Source: Cryptosporangium phraense (GTDB lineage: Bacteria > Actinomycetota > Actinomycetes > Mycobacteriales > Cryptosporangiaceae). From it: a DNA stretch of 64,000 nucleotides. This document shows positions 1-10,872 of this stretch, in pieces (positions within the stretch are counted from its first letter, which is position 1; every line of letters starts with the position of its first letter). The notes beneath the pieces were generated by a model that was not told the DNA's origin, made no database searches, and saw only the letters and a program-made list of their open reading frames with translations. The stretch lies in contig NZ_VIRS01000022.1 in NCBI RefSeq assembly GCF_006912135.1, positions 1 to 64,000 of the forward strand, given 5' to 3'. Position numbers and translations under genes: made by a program.

Positions 1-12
1 TACGTGAAGAAG

Positions 13-46
13 AGGGCCGCTACCCGCACCGGGTAGCGGCCCTTTT
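13..46 (+). terminator. Intrinsic terminator
   Basis: A perfect 13-bp stem (13-25 with 31-43) closes a 5-nt loop and runs into TTTT at 43-46. It probably ends a gene that lies left of the window. The stem also works on the minus strand, but no T-run follows there. Confidence 0.85.
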
Positions 47-1226
47 CGCATGCCCGGATTCGGTCGGCCGGTTGGGATGCGACCCATGGAATCCGAGGGC
101 CGGCGTGAGCGCAGGTAGGTCGAACGCCAACATCCATAGGCTTTCGCGCCAGCATCGTCACCGACCCTTTGCCGGCGCCGTTGTCTGCACCTCGGGGTCG
201 GCTGCCGCGACCAGGGCCGCTCCAGGCATCTTCTAATCTGCAGCCCCACGGTCACGCGCTCTGTCGGTCAGGAGGCGCTTCGGGACCTCGCGCACTCGAC
301 GCGACCGCGCGCAGCGCCACCCGCGGTGCCGCAATCATCAGGCCCTTCACGAGGCCGCCGGATCTCGGTCGAGCATGCGCATCAGCATGCCGCTGGGGCT
401 CGCACCCTCAGGCGGCGAAAGCGGCTCCGCCGATCACCCCGGCGCCGCGCATGTCGACATCGCGGCCCCCGGGGTCGGGGGTGAGGCGACGTGCTGTCTC
501 GCGGCGGGCTGGCAGCAAGAGCCACCTCGCCGTGAAAGGCCGCAGCCGGCCGATGTCCATTCGACTGCTCGCCGGGCAGGCCGGCGATGGCCCGCAGTTC
601 CTGCCGCTACTGGAGGAGGTTGCGCTGCCCCGGCCGGGGCTGGGCCGACCGCGGAAGCGGCGCTCTATCGGTCTCGTCCCGAGCCAGCCCAGATAGATGT
701 CGACGCTGGGGGGAAAGATCCACGCGATGCTGTTTGCGGTCCAGCCGCTCCAAGGGCGGTCTTCCACGACCTCCCATCGCCTAGGGATGTCGCGTCACGG
801 CGCGCCCGTTTGGTCGGCGTCCCGCCGCACTCAAGCCGCATCTCGGCGCTTGCGGAAACCTTGGTGATCAGGGAATCGGGGGAAGGGGCAGTCGGACACC
901 TGGGCTATCAGGACCCATATTTGAACCAGGTTCAGAAGTCACTTCAAGAAATCGATCGCGCCGACCGGGCATTCTCGCGGATTCCGCAATCGATCCAGTC
1001 GCCTTCCCGTGAGACGAAATTCGGAACAGGCGCGGCGGATGATCACGCATGGGTTCGATGGGGCGATTCCGTCCCACCTTGCGGGACGACCATCCGAAGT
1101 GAGGCAACTCTTTGTCACTCCGCTGCACGCATCCTGTAATGGCGTCTACCCTGGTGGTTAGAGCAGAGAGTTACGCGGGCATCGAATCCGCACCAGGAAA
1201 TTCTCGGCTGTCGGGAGGAGGGCTGC
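47..1226. other. Long region without a convincing gene
   Basis: Open frames exist on both strands, but their products are low-complexity Arg/Pro/Ser-rich strings without domains, and no frame shows the strong third-position G+C bias of the real genes nearby. The part around 860-1130 is visibly AT-richer. It looks like decayed or intergenic DNA. A tRNA-like relic sits near its right end at 1151-1196. Confidence 0.5.
1151..1196 (+). other. tRNA-like relic
   Basis: CTGGTG (1151-1156) is fully complementary to CACCAG (1191-1196). Between them are a D-arm-like GGTTAGAGCAG segment (overlapping the first arm) and a T-arm-like hairpin GCGG...CCGC (1175-1178 with 1188-1191) whose loop contains TCGAAT. 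No anticodon arm is left and the element is only 46 nt, so it is not a working tRNA. It could be a deleted tRNA gene or chance. Confidence 0.25.
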
Positions 1227-1688
1227 ATGGCCCACATCGACATGACCGTGGCTTCGTCGGAGGTCGGTCCGGACGCGGTGCCGTCGTTACGACTCGTCGA
1301 CAGCGTCCGGCCCCTTGAAACCTGGCTCCAGGCCGTCGAAGAGGCCGAGGAACCCTGCCTCCTGCTCGACCGGGACGGGGTCGTCGTCGCCGCTTCCTCC
1401 AGCTGCCACGCGGCCCTCGGGCTACCGACCGTGGGCGGGAGCCTGGTCGGGCGGGGCCTCCTGGAAGACGTCATCGAGCTCGTCGACTTCAGCGCCTCGC
1501 GGCTGCGGCTTCGTCCGGACGAGGTCGAGCGCATTCCTCCGCTGTTCGCTCTCTCCACCGCCTCCCTGGCCCGCGGGCTGATGCGCATCCGGGCCGGCGG
1601 GAGCACCTGGACGCTCGACGCGGTGGCGACCCCCCTCCGGGTCGGTGGCGCGGTCCTGGGCTCCCTGACGTTCTTCCATCGCGTCTGA
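1227..1688 (+). CDS. PAS-fold-like protein
   Basis: A protein of 153 residues. Residues about 40-75 (EEAEEPCLLLDRDGVVVAA, then SCHAALGL) look like the N-terminal half of a PAS sensor domain, and the C-terminal part (residues 125-150, WTLDAVATPLRVGGAVLGSL) like its last beta strands. There is no effector domain, so it would act as a stand-alone ligand or partner-binding module. The start is supported by a GGAGG at 1215-1221. It is followed 27 bp later by pheA, which has its own promoter-like hexamer. The PAS assignment rests on motif pattern and fold-like spacing only. Confidence 0.6.
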   Translation: MAHIDMTVASSEVGPDAVPSLRLVDSVRPLETWLQAVEEAEEPCLLLDRDGVVVAASSSCHAALGLPTVGGSLVGRGLLEDVIELVDFSASRLRLRPDEVERIPPLFALSTASLARGLMRIRAGGSTWTLDAVATPLRVGGAVLGSLTFFHRV

Positions 1689-1703
1689 GCTGACGCGGAC
1701 GGT

Positions 1704-1709
1704 TAGGCT
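1704..1709 (+). promoter_or_regulatory. -10 element TAGGCT for leaderless pheA
   Basis: TAnnnT hexamer ending 6 nt before the pheA ATG, with no Shine-Dalgarno sequence between. This is the arrangement of leaderless actinobacterial transcripts. Inferred from spacing only. Confidence 0.45.
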
Positions 1710-1715
1710 CCGGGC

Positions 1716-2639
1716 ATGTTGCGCTATGCCTACCTCGGCCCGGCCGGGACGTTTACCGAACAGGCGCTCCGCTCGATCCCCGAGGCAGCCGACGCCGAGT
1801 TGCTGCCGATGGTCACGGTCCCCGAGGCGCTGTCGGCCGTCCGCACCGGTACCGCCGACGCGGCCCTGGTTCCGCTCGAGAACTCGGTCGAAGGCGCGGT
1901 TCCCCCCACGCTCGACGGGCTGGCCAGCGGCGAGCGGCTGATGATCAACCGGGAGGTCCTGCTCCCGGTCACGTTCAACCTCTACGCCGCTCCGGGCGCC
2001 GATCTCGGGTCGATCAAGACCGTCGCGTCGCACCCGCACGGGCTGGCTCAGTGCCGGGGTTGGCTCCGGACGAACGTCCCGGACGCCGAGCTCATCACCT
2101 CACCCTCGACCGCCGACGCAGCGGAGGGCGTCGTCCGGGGTGACTGGGACGCGGCCGTGTGTGCTCCGGTCGCCGGGCAGCGGTACGACCTGGCCGAGCT
2201 GGCCGTGAACGTCGCCGACAACGCGGCCGCGGTGACGCGGTTCATCCTGGTGACCCGGCCGGCGCCCCCGCCGGCCCGCACCGGGGCCGACGTCACGTCG
2301 CTGGTCGCGTTCATCCACCACGACCGCACCGGGGCGCTCCTCGAGGTCCTCACCGAGTTCGCGGTGCGGGACATCAACCTGACCCGGATCGAGTCGCGTC
2401 CGATGAAGGAGCGGATCGGGCGGTACTGCTTCTTCCTCGACTGCGACGGGCACATCGAGGACGACCGGGTCGGTGAGGCGCTGATGGGCCTGCGCCGGGT
2501 GTGCGAGGACGTCCGGTTCCTCGGCTCGTATCCCCGGGCGAACGCCGACCACGAGGGCGACGGTCGGGCCAAGCCCTCCGACGACGACTTCGCCGACGCC
2601 GCCGCCTGGCTCGAGCGCGTCCGCGCCGGCGGCGCCTGA
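1716..2639 (+). CDS. pheA: Prephenate dehydratase
   Basis: Converts prephenate to phenylpyruvate, the committed step of phenylalanine synthesis, in the cytoplasm. The 307-residue protein is the usual length for the monofunctional enzyme. The N-terminal type-2 periplasmic-binding-like catalytic region begins YLGPAGTFTEQAL and contains VPLENSVEG. The catalytic TRF motif is at about residues 174-176. A C-terminal ACT domain (about 194-270) carries the phenylalanine-binding signatures GALLEVL and ESRP, so feedback inhibition by phenylalanine is expected. The ATG lies 6 nt after a TAGGCT hexamer, and a strong hairpin follows the stop, so it is probably a monocistronic unit. Confidence 0.95.
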   Translation: MLRYAYLGPAGTFTEQALRSIPEAADAELLPMVTVPEALSAVRTGTADAALVPLENSVEGAVPPTLDGLASGERLMINREVLLPVTFNLYAAPGADLGSIKTVASHPHGLAQCRGWLRTNVPDAELITSPSTADAAEGVVRGDWDAAVCAPVAGQRYDLAELAVNVADNAAAVTRFILVTRPAPPPARTGADVTSLVAFIHHDRTGALLEVLTEFAVRDINLTRIESRPMKERIGRYCFFLDCDGHIEDDRVGEALMGLRRVCEDVRFLGSYPRANADHEGDGRAKPSDDDFADAAAWLERVRAGGA

Positions 2640-2689
2640 GAGCCACCGGGCCTGAGATCAGCACCAGCTGGGTAGGACCCGATTAGACA

Positions 2690-2726
2690 TGTCCGGCCGG
2701 GCGGGGCTGAGTCGCCCGGCCGGACA
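2690..2726 (+). terminator. Hairpin terminator after pheA
   Basis: A perfect 14-bp stem (2690-2703 with 2713-2726) with a 9-nt loop and no T-run, a form common in actinomycetes. It separates pheA from the iron-regulated gene downstream. Confidence 0.75.
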
Positions 2727-2786
2727 ACACCAAAGATGACAAGCTAGGTTACGGCTCCCCTCGTACCCCAGTCGTTCCCTCTCTGG

Positions 2787-2805
2787 TGCGGTTAGGCTAA
2801 CCTAA
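2787..2805 (+). promoter_or_regulatory. IdeR/DtxR-type iron box
   Basis: The 19 bases match 17 of 19 positions of the IdeR consensus palindrome; the only mismatches are at positions 2 and 3. A TAGGCT -10-like hexamer (2793-2798) sits inside the box, so a bound iron-loaded repressor would block the promoter. The next gene begins 30 bp downstream. This is the clearest operator in the window. Confidence 0.85.
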
Positions 2806-2835
2806 CCCTATGACGAGGTCTAGAGGGGCTGGGCG

Positions 2836-3582
2836 ATGACGCTCCCGCCGTCCACCGCGCGTCGGCCGGCCGCCGATCTCCTCGCCGACCGGAGCGCGCT
2901 GCGCGACTGGATCACCCGGTACGGGGAGCAGCACGGCAGCGACCGGTTCCCGGTCGCGTCGGCTCTCGCGTTCAAGGCCTACACCTGGGCGCTCATCGAG
3001 GTCGCGATCGGCGCCTGGGTCTCCGAACTCCGGGTGCTCGACGTGTCCTCGTCGCGCGTCGCCGTCTCGATCGATCCGAGCGGTGAGCCCCTCGCCGAAT
3101 TCCTCGAAGTGCACTTCACGGTTCTGCCCGACGACCCGATGGCCGGGCAGCCCGGCGTCGCGGTCGTCGAGACCGAGGCGGAGCTGCTCGCGGTGCTGCG
3201 CCGGACCCTGGTCGAGGAGCACCTGGCCCCGGCCGTCCAGGCCTTCCAGGCTCTCCGGGGTGGTGGGCCGCGTCCGCTGTGGGGGACCGTCGCCCAGTCG
3301 ATGGGTTACCCGGCCGCGACCGCCGACCCGGCCCTGCTGCCCGATCGCGCGGCCGCGGTGCGGTCGCTGCTCTCGATCCTTCCGGACGGCGTCGCCTCGC
3401 TGATCGAGATCGCCGAGCTGGACGACGGGCGCGGGTGGCGTCCGCTGTTGCTGCGTCGGACCTGCTGCTACGCGTACACGCTGCCGGCGTACCAGCAGCC
3501 CTGCCTCACCTGCTGCCTGCTCGACGACGCCGGCCGGGACGAGGTCGCCGCCGCCGACCAGGTGTCTTGGCGTCGCTGCTGA
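2836..3582 (+). CDS. FhuF-like [2Fe-2S] ferric-siderophore reductase
   Basis: A protein of 248 residues. The C-terminal segment at about 210-227 has the cysteine pattern CC-x11-C-x2-CC, which resembles the CC-x10-C-x2-C [2Fe-2S] site of FhuF-family ferric siderophore reductases. The rest (residues 20-200) is a moderately hydrophobic globular domain without membrane spans. FhuF proteins release iron from imported siderophores by reduction in the cytoplasm. The iron box directly upstream supports the role, since expression would rise when iron is low. A purine-rich AGAGGGG precedes the ATG. No siderophore transport gene is adjacent, so the substrate is unknown. Confidence 0.85.
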   Translation: MTLPPSTARRPAADLLADRSALRDWITRYGEQHGSDRFPVASALAFKAYTWALIEVAIGAWVSELRVLDVSSSRVAVSIDPSGEPLAEFLEVHFTVLPDDPMAGQPGVAVVETEAELLAVLRRTLVEEHLAPAVQAFQALRGGGPRPLWGTVAQSMGYPAATADPALLPDRAAAVRSLLSILPDGVASLIEIAELDDGRGWRPLLLRRTCCYAYTLPAYQQPCLTCCLLDDAGRDEVAAADQVSWRRC

Positions 3583-3589
3583 GAACAGA

Positions 3590-3629
3590 ACAACGGCGGG
3601 CCACCCCCCGAGGGGTGGCCCGCCGTTGT
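3590..3629. terminator. Bidirectional terminator
   Basis: A perfect 18-bp stem (3590-3607 with 3612-3629) with a 4-nt loop lies between two convergent genes (stops at 3582 on plus and 3635 on minus). It can end transcription from both sides. Confidence 0.85.
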
Positions 3630-3634
3630 CGTTC

Positions 3635-4372
3635 CTACTGGAAGAGACCGCCGAGGACGCCACCCTGCTGCTGCTGGTGGCCCCCGCCGCCGCCCGCGCC
3701 GAGGCCGGCGGGCATCTCGGACGGCTGGACGACGACGAAGCCCTGGCCGGCGAAGCTCATCGTGAACGCCTCACCGGTCGTGCGGCCGATCAGCGTGCCC
3801 AGGCCGAGCTGGTCGGCCCGGTGGTAGCCGGTCTGCAGCGAGGCCGACCAGCACACCGCGGCCTGCGGGTCGGCGTAGGTCGGCTGGTCGACCTTGAGGA
3901 CGACCGGCGTGCCCTTGCAGGTCACCGCGATGCGGCCCTGACCGGAGAAGACCGTGTTGAATGCGCCCTGGGCGGAGAACATGCCCGCGCCCTGCACCAT
4001 CTTGATGTCCCACTGCAGCGTCGGCTCGAACGCGAGCACGTTGGCGCCGTTGATCGTCAGGCCGTCGTGCGGGCCCTCGAGGTCGATCAGGTAGATGTCC
4101 GCAGCGTTGTCGGCGAGGAACACGTCACCCTGGCCGACCGCCTTCATCAGCGGGACGCCCTCGCCGGTGAGCTTCTGCTTCAGGAACTTGCCCAAACCGC
4201 CCGAGCCCTGAGCCTGGAACTGCACGTTTCCCTGGTAGGCGACCATCGAGCCGACGCGAGCGAAGACCTCGCCGCGCAGCTCGACCTTGAGGAGTTTCGA
4301 ATTCTGCAGACGCAGGCCCGGCTGCGCCGACTCCTGCTCCATGTTCGAGGCGGCGAACAGTTCTGAGCGCAT
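3635..4372 (-). CDS. AIM24 family protein (DUF124)
   Basis: 245 residues matching the AIM24/TIGR00266 family of beta-sandwich proteins. It is rich in short glycine-bounded strands, with recognisable stretches such as GEVFARVGSMVAYQGNV near the start and GEAFTMSFAGQGFVVVQPSE near the end. It ends in a low-complexity Gly/Gln tail. The bacterial function is unknown; yeast Aim24 is mitochondrial. No signal peptide or membrane helix is seen. A GGAGGG lies before the ATG. It is a single gene bounded by the bidirectional terminator. Confidence 0.85.
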   Translation of the reverse strand: MRSELFAASNMEQESAQPGLRLQNSKLLKVELRGEVFARVGSMVAYQGNVQFQAQGSGGLGKFLKQKLTGEGVPLMKAVGQGDVFLADNAADIYLIDLEGPHDGLTINGANVLAFEPTLQWDIKMVQGAGMFSAQGAFNTVFSGQGRIAVTCKGTPVVLKVDQPTYADPQAAVCWSASLQTGYHRADQLGLGTLIGRTTGEAFTMSFAGQGFVVVQPSEMPAGLGAGGGGGHQQQQGGVLGGLFQ

Positions 4373-4450
4373 GGTTTTCCCTCCGCGTAACAGTGGCTAC
4401 AGGGTAGGACCTACGGGCCACAGCAGGTGTGCGGAGTGCACAGCAAATGC

Positions 4451-4795
4451 TCAGCCCCAGCCCAGTTCGTGGAGCCGCGCATCCGGAATGCCGAAATGAT
4501 GAGCAATTTCGTGGACGACCGTGATTGCCACTTCGTCGACGACTTCTTGTTCGGACGAACACATTGCGAGCGTCGGGTTACGGAAAATGGTGATCCGATC
4601 GGGGAGCACGCCCGAATAGTCCCAGCCGCGGTTGGTCAGCGCGTGTCCCTCGTACAGCCCCAGCAACCCCGGCTCGGGCGGATCGTCCTCGACCAGCACG
4701 ACGACGTTGCTCATCCGGCGGAGGAGCTCCTCCGGGATCGCGTCCAGGGCATCGCCGACGAGTTCCTCGAACCGCTCCCGGCTCATGACGACCAT
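4451..4795 (-). CDS. Zincin-like metallopeptidase family protein
   Basis: 114 residues. The zinc-binding helix HEIAHHFGIPD at about 95-105 carries the HExxH motif of the short bacterial Zincin_1 metallopeptidase family. Family members are small cytoplasmic proteins of about this size with no known substrate. The ATG at 4795 is chosen because the open frame upstream runs into the preceding gene in another frame and lacks family similarity. It starts 2 nt after the stop of the AlkD-like gene, so the two are probably co-transcribed and translationally coupled. Confidence 0.85.
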   Translation of the reverse strand: MVVMSRERFEELVGDALDAIPEELLRRMSNVVVLVEDDPPEPGLLGLYEGHALTNRGWDYSGVLPDRITIFRNPTLAMCSSEQEVVDEVAITVVHEIAHHFGIPDARLHELGWG

Positions 4796-4797
4796 GT

Positions 4798-5484
4798 CTA
4801 CAGATTCTTCATCGCTTCCCGGCGGGAGAGCGGGGAAAGCCGGCTCTCGTGGGCGTCCACGTAGGCCCGGACCCACTCCGGGTCGGTCCAGGCGTACTGG
4901 CGCAGCGCCCAGCCGATCGCCTTGCGCAGGAAGAAGCCCTTCTCGGCCAGGTTCGGCTCGATGACGTCGGCGAGCAGGCCGAGGTCGGTGTCGGTCTTGA
5001 AGCTGAGCTGGGTCAGGATCGCCGTCCGGCGCAGCCACGGGTCAGGGTCGGTGCTCCAGGCCCGGATGGTCGGCGTGACCCCGTCCCGGTCGGCGTGCAG
5101 GATCGGGCCGACGCGACGGTTCGCGATCTCGTCGACGTAGTCCCACCAGGCCCCGTCGACGATCAGCTCGCGGTAGAGCGTCAGCGTCTCCGCGTCCTGG
5201 AACGGCTGGTACGCGCGGTGACCGGTGAGGTCGATCGCCGCGTAGCGCTCCTCGCGGTGCGTCGCGTCGTGCCAGAGCGCCAGGACCGCCTGCTCCCAGG
5301 CGGCCCGGTCGGGCAGCGGGTGGTCCTTGAAGACCGCCTTCAGCGCCTTCGCCCGCTCGGGTTTTCCGACGCCGAGGTACGGCATCGTCGACTTCATGTA
5401 CGCCTGCATGGGGGCCGCCTTGTCCGGATCGGCGGCCCCAGCGAGCGCGGTGCGGACCGCGGCGACGAGCTCCTCGACGGGCAT
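4798..5484 (-). CDS. DNA alkylation repair protein, AlkD-like
   Basis: 228 residues, the usual size for AlkD, a HEAT-like-repeat DNA glycosylase that excises 3- and 7-alkyl purines without base flipping. Visible family signatures are MPYLGV near residue 35, WWDYVDEIA at about 112-120 with the catalytic aspartate, RTAILTQLSFK and FFLRKAIGWALRQY near 155-195. It is the first gene of a two-gene unit with the metallopeptidase. Its ATG lies 11 bp from the divergent SDR gene, so both promoters are packed in a very short interval. Confidence 0.9.
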   Translation of the reverse strand: MPVEELVAAVRTALAGAADPDKAAPMQAYMKSTMPYLGVGKPERAKALKAVFKDHPLPDRAAWEQAVLALWHDATHREERYAAIDLTGHRAYQPFQDAETLTLYRELIVDGAWWDYVDEIANRRVGPILHADRDGVTPTIRAWSTDPDPWLRRTAILTQLSFKTDTDLGLLADVIEPNLAEKGFFLRKAIGWALRQYAWTDPEWVRAYVDAHESRLSPLSRREAMKNL

Positions 5485-5489
5485 AGGGT
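5484..5489 (+). promoter_or_regulatory. -10 element TAGGGT for leaderless SDR gene
   Basis: TAnnnT hexamer ending 6 nt before the ATG at 5496. It overlaps the first base of the divergent AlkD-like start codon, so the two promoters must interfere or the minus-strand promoter lies inside the SDR gene. Confidence 0.4.
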
Positions 5490-5495
5490 CGAAGT

Positions 5496-7730
<2,235 letters not shown>

Positions 7731-7796
7731 TCACGGCACGGGGACGGGTCATCCTTCTGGAACGATCCGGAAATCCTGGCCCCGCACGATGGCCCT

Positions 7797-8786
7797 ATGA
7801 CTCTGTGGCAGATCCGAACGGTCGTCGACGACGAGCCGGGCCGGTTGGCCGCGCTCGCGAGCAGCCTGGCCGACCTGTCGGTGAACATCCTGTCCGTGCA
7901 GGTGCACCCGGTCGTGGCGGGCGCGGTCGACGACTTCGTCGCGGACGCGCCGGCGTCGCTGACCGCCGAGGACCTGACCGCGGCGGTGGCGGCCGGAGGC
8001 GGGCGCCGCGCGGTGGTTCGTCCGGCGGACGTGCACGGGCTGGCCGATCCGCCGACCCGGGCGCTGCAGCTGGCGGCCCGGTTGGTGCGGGATCCCGAGT
8101 GCCTGCCGCTCGCGATGTCGGAGCTGTTGGACGGCAGCGCGGTGCAGTGGAAACCGGCTCCGGGAGGCGGTGGTGACCTCGAGCTTCGCGATCCCCGCGG
8201 TGGTTCGCTGCACATCGTCCGCATGGATGGACGACTGACGCCGTCGGAGGCGGCTCGGGCGCACGCCCTCGCGGACCTGGCGATGGTCCTCAGCGCGCCG
8301 GAGGCGGACGCGGTCCGCTGGCGTCGGCCGGAGGCGGCCGACCTCGGAGCGATCGCCGCGATGCACGACCGGTGCTCGGACTCCTCGCGGTACCGGCGGT
8401 ACAACTCCGGGATGGCGCGCCCGAGCGCGCGGCAGCTGGCCAAGCTGATCAATCCGCGCCTGGGGGTGTCGCTGGTCGGCGTGGCGCCGGACGGGCAGAT
8501 CGTCGCGCTCGGGAACCTGATGTGGTGCACGGACGAGGCGACGCCGGCCGAGCTCGGGCTGCTGGTCGAGGACGCGTGGCAGGCGCACGGGCTGGGCACG
8601 GCGCTGACCCGACGGCTGCTCGCCGCGGCCGCCGACTCCGAGTGCGAGCAGGTGCACGCGGTCGTGCGGCCCGACAACCAGCCGATGCTGCGACTGCTGG
8701 CCGGGCTCGGCCTGCCGCTGCACCGGGCCTGGGACGACGGCATGCTCACGGTGACGGTGGACCTAATGGATTTGGCCCGTCTGTAG
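7797..8786 (+). CDS. ACT-GNAT acetyltransferase (AAPatA-like)
   Basis: 329 residues. Residues 1-70 (WQIRTVVDDEPGRLAALAS) form an ACT amino-acid-binding domain. A poorly defined linker follows, and residues about 180-325 form a GNAT domain with the acetyl-CoA loop QAHGLGTA near 260. The ACT-plus-GNAT layout is that of actinobacterial amino-acid-sensing lysine acetyltransferases such as Micromonospora Micau_1670, which acetylates acetyl-CoA synthetase. Amino-acid control of a protein acetyltransferase is therefore inferred. The ATG is the first in frame after the divergent guaB1. serS starts 9 bp after the stop. Confidence 0.8.
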   Translation: MTLWQIRTVVDDEPGRLAALASSLADLSVNILSVQVHPVVAGAVDDFVADAPASLTAEDLTAAVAAGGGRRAVVRPADVHGLADPPTRALQLAARLVRDPECLPLAMSELLDGSAVQWKPAPGGGGDLELRDPRGGSLHIVRMDGRLTPSEAARAHALADLAMVLSAPEADAVRWRRPEAADLGAIAAMHDRCSDSSRYRRYNSGMARPSARQLAKLINPRLGVSLVGVAPDGQIVALGNLMWCTDEATPAELGLLVEDAWQAHGLGTALTRRLLAAAADSECEQVHAVVRPDNQPMLRLLAGLGLPLHRAWDDGMLTVTVDLMDLARL

Positions 8787-8789
8787 GCT
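8784..8789 (+). promoter_or_regulatory. -10 element TAGGCT for leaderless serS
   Basis: TAnnnT hexamer ending 6 nt before the serS GTG. It overlaps the stop codon region of the acetyltransferase gene, so serS would have its own start site. Confidence 0.45.
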
Positions 8790-8795
8790 TGGCGG

Positions 8796-10052
8796 GTGAT
8801 CGATCTTCGCTTCCTCAGGGACAATCCGGACGCCGTTCGCGCTAGCCAGCGTGCCCGGGGCGAGTCGGAATCCCGGGTGGACGACCTGCTGGCCGCGGAC
8901 GAGGCCCGGCGGGCCGCGGTGGCCAAGGCCGACGCGCTGCGCGGGGAGCAGAAGGCGGTCTCGAACAAGGTCAAGGCGGCTTCGAAGGAGGAGCGGCCCG
9001 CGTTGGTGGCCGCGGCTCGGGAGCTGGCGGCGACGGTGAAGGCGGCCGAGGCCGACCAGGCTTCTTCGGATGCCGCACTTCGCGAGGCGCACCTGGCTAT
9101 TCCGAACGTCGTCGAGGAGGGCGCGCCTCCCGGGGGTGAGGACGACTACGTCGTCGTGCGTGAGGTCGGGACGATTCCTTCGTTGGACGCTCCACTGGAC
9201 CACCTGGAGCTGGGCGAGAAGCTCGGCGCTATCGACATGGAGCGCGGGAGCAAGGTCAGCGGGTCGCGGTTCTTCTTCCTGACCGGCGTCGGCGCGCTGC
9301 TGGAGCTCGCGCTGCTCAACATGGCGATCGCCCAGGCGGTCGAGTACGGCTTCACGCCGGTGATCACGCCGACGCTGGTGAAGCCCGAGATCATGGGTGG
9401 CACCGGGTTCCTCGGCGCGCACGCGGACGAGATCTACCGGCTCGAGGCCGACGACCTCTACCTGGTCGGTACGAGCGAGGTGCCGCTGGCCGGCTTCCAC
9501 TCGGACGAGATCCTCGACCTGTCGGGCGGCGCGAAGCGGTATGCGGGCTGGTCGACGTGTTACCGCCGGGAGGCCGGCTCGTACGGCAAGGACACCCGCG
9601 GGATCATTCGCGTCCACCAGTTCGACAAGGTGGAGATGTTCTCCTACACGACGCTGGACCAGGCGCACGAGGAGCACCAGCGTCTGCTCGCGTGGGAGGA
9701 GGAGATGTTGGCCAAGGTGGAGATCCCGTACCGGGTGATCGACGTCGCCGCCGGTGATCTCGGGTCGTCGGCCGCGCGGAAGTTCGACTGCGAGGCCTGG
9801 GTGCCGACGCAGGGCCGGTACCGCGAGGTCACGTCGACGTCGAACTGCACCGACTTTCAGGCCCGGCGGCTGAACATCCGGCATCGCGGGGCGTCGGGGC
9901 GGCCGGAGCCGGTGGCGACGCTGAACGGGACGCTGGCGACCACCCGGTGGATCGTCGCGATCCTGGAGAACCACCAGCAGCCGGACGGGTCGGTGGTGGT
10001 GCCGGCCGCGCTGCGCCCGTTCCTCGGCGGCCGGGACGTGCTCGCGCCGTGA
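8796..10052 (+). CDS. serS: Seryl-tRNA synthetase
   Basis: 418 residues, full length for a bacterial class II SerRS that charges tRNA-Ser. The N-terminal 100 residues are the Lys/Ala/Glu-rich tRNA-binding coiled coil. The catalytic domain shows [11 protein letters not shown], motif 2 around [20 protein letters not shown] near 255, and motif 3 [18 protein letters not shown] near 385. GTG start. The stop overlaps the GTG of the next gene (GTGA), so the HAD gene is translationally coupled. A cognate tRNA-Ser(UGA) lies at 39457 in this window. Confidence 0.97.
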   Translation: MIDLRFLRDNPDAVRASQRARGESESRVDDLLAADEARRAAVAKADALRGEQKAVSNKVKAASKEERPALVAAARELAATVKAAEADQASSDAALREAHLAIPNVVEEGAPPGGEDDYVVVREVGTIPSLDAPLDHLELGEKLGAIDMERGSKVSGSRFFFLTGVGALLELALLNMAIAQAVEYGFTPVITPTLVKPEIMGGTGFLGAHADEIYRLEADDLYLVGTSEVPLAGFHSDEILDLSGGAKRYAGWSTCYRREAGSYGKDTRGIIRVHQFDKVEMFSYTTLDQAHEEHQRLLAWEEEMLAKVEIPYRVIDVAAGDLGSSAARKFDCEAWVPTQGRYREVTSTSNCTDFQARRLNIRHRGASGRPEPVATLNGTLATTRWIVAILENHQQPDGSVVVPAALRPFLGGRDVLAP

Positions 10053-10852
10053 GACCTGGTTGGCGTCCCAAGCTCGTTGCGCTCGACCTGGACGGCACCG
10101 TCGTGCCGTACGGGCGGGCGGGTACCCGGCCGAGCCTCGCGGTGGCCGCGGCGGTCGGCCGGGTGATCGACGCCGGCGTGCCGGTGGTGGTGGCGACCGG
10201 TCGGGCCGTTCCCGACGCTGTGGATACCGCGGTGGCGCTGGGGATCCGAGGCGTCGAGTTGGTGTGTACGAACGGCGCGGTCGTGTACGACGCCGGAACG
10301 GCGTCGGTTATCCACAGCGTGACTGTGGACGTGGCGCCGGCGGCCAAGGCGCTCGCCGCCCGGATCCCCGAGGCGGTGTTCGCGGCCGAGCGCGCTCCGG
10401 GCGGGTTCGTCGTGACGGATGGGTTCCACCGGGAGTTCACGGTCGGGCGGGAACGGGTCGTCGACCTGGAGACGCTGGTGGCCGAACCGACCGTTCGTCT
10501 CGTGTGCGTGGCGCCCGGGTGGGACGTGACGCGGATGGGTGCGGTCGCGGCCGAGGTCCTGGATCCGGCCGAGTACAGCTGGGACCTCGGGTTCTCGGCC
10601 TGGCTCGACGTCCAGGCGCCGGGCGTCTCGAAGGCGACCGGCACCGCGATGGTCTGCGCCGACCTGGGCATCGACCCGTCGGACGTGCTGGCGATCGGCG
10701 ACGGAACGAACGACATCGAGCTGTTCAAGTGGGTCGGCTGGGCGGTGGCGATGGGCCAGGCGCCCGAGGTCGTCCAGTCCTTCGCCGACGAGGTGACCGA
10801 CCCGGTCGAGCTGGACGGCTGCGCCACGGTGCTGAGCCGGTGGTTCCCGTAA
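10049..10852 (+). CDS. HAD-superfamily (Cof-type) phosphatase
   Basis: 267 residues. HAD motif I is LDLDGTVVP at about 12-20, motif II is in VVVATGR near 50, and the C-terminal motif IV region is [11 protein letters not shown] near 215. The cap between is the type-IIB kind of Cof/sugar-phosphate phosphatases, so a small phosphorylated metabolite is the likely substrate. The GTG start overlaps the serS stop by 4 nt; longer frames upstream are serS read out of frame. It is one of three HAD paralogues in the window (also 10873 and 19111). Confidence 0.85.
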   Translation: MRPGWRPKLVALDLDGTVVPYGRAGTRPSLAVAAAVGRVIDAGVPVVVATGRAVPDAVDTAVALGIRGVELVCTNGAVVYDAGTASVIHSVTVDVAPAAKALAARIPEAVFAAERAPGGFVVTDGFHREFTVGRERVVDLETLVAEPTVRLVCVAPGWDVTRMGAVAAEVLDPAEYSWDLGFSAWLDVQAPGVSKATGTAMVCADLGIDPSDVLAIGDGTNDIELFKWVGWAVAMGQAPEVVQSFADEVTDPVELDGCATVLSRWFP

Positions 10853-10872
10853 GTTCCGGGTGGCCCGCGCCG

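Noticed and set aside
375-1139. Long open frame on the plus strand
   Set aside because: The product has no domain and an erratic composition, and overlapping frames on both strands look equally good; there is no ribosome-binding site.
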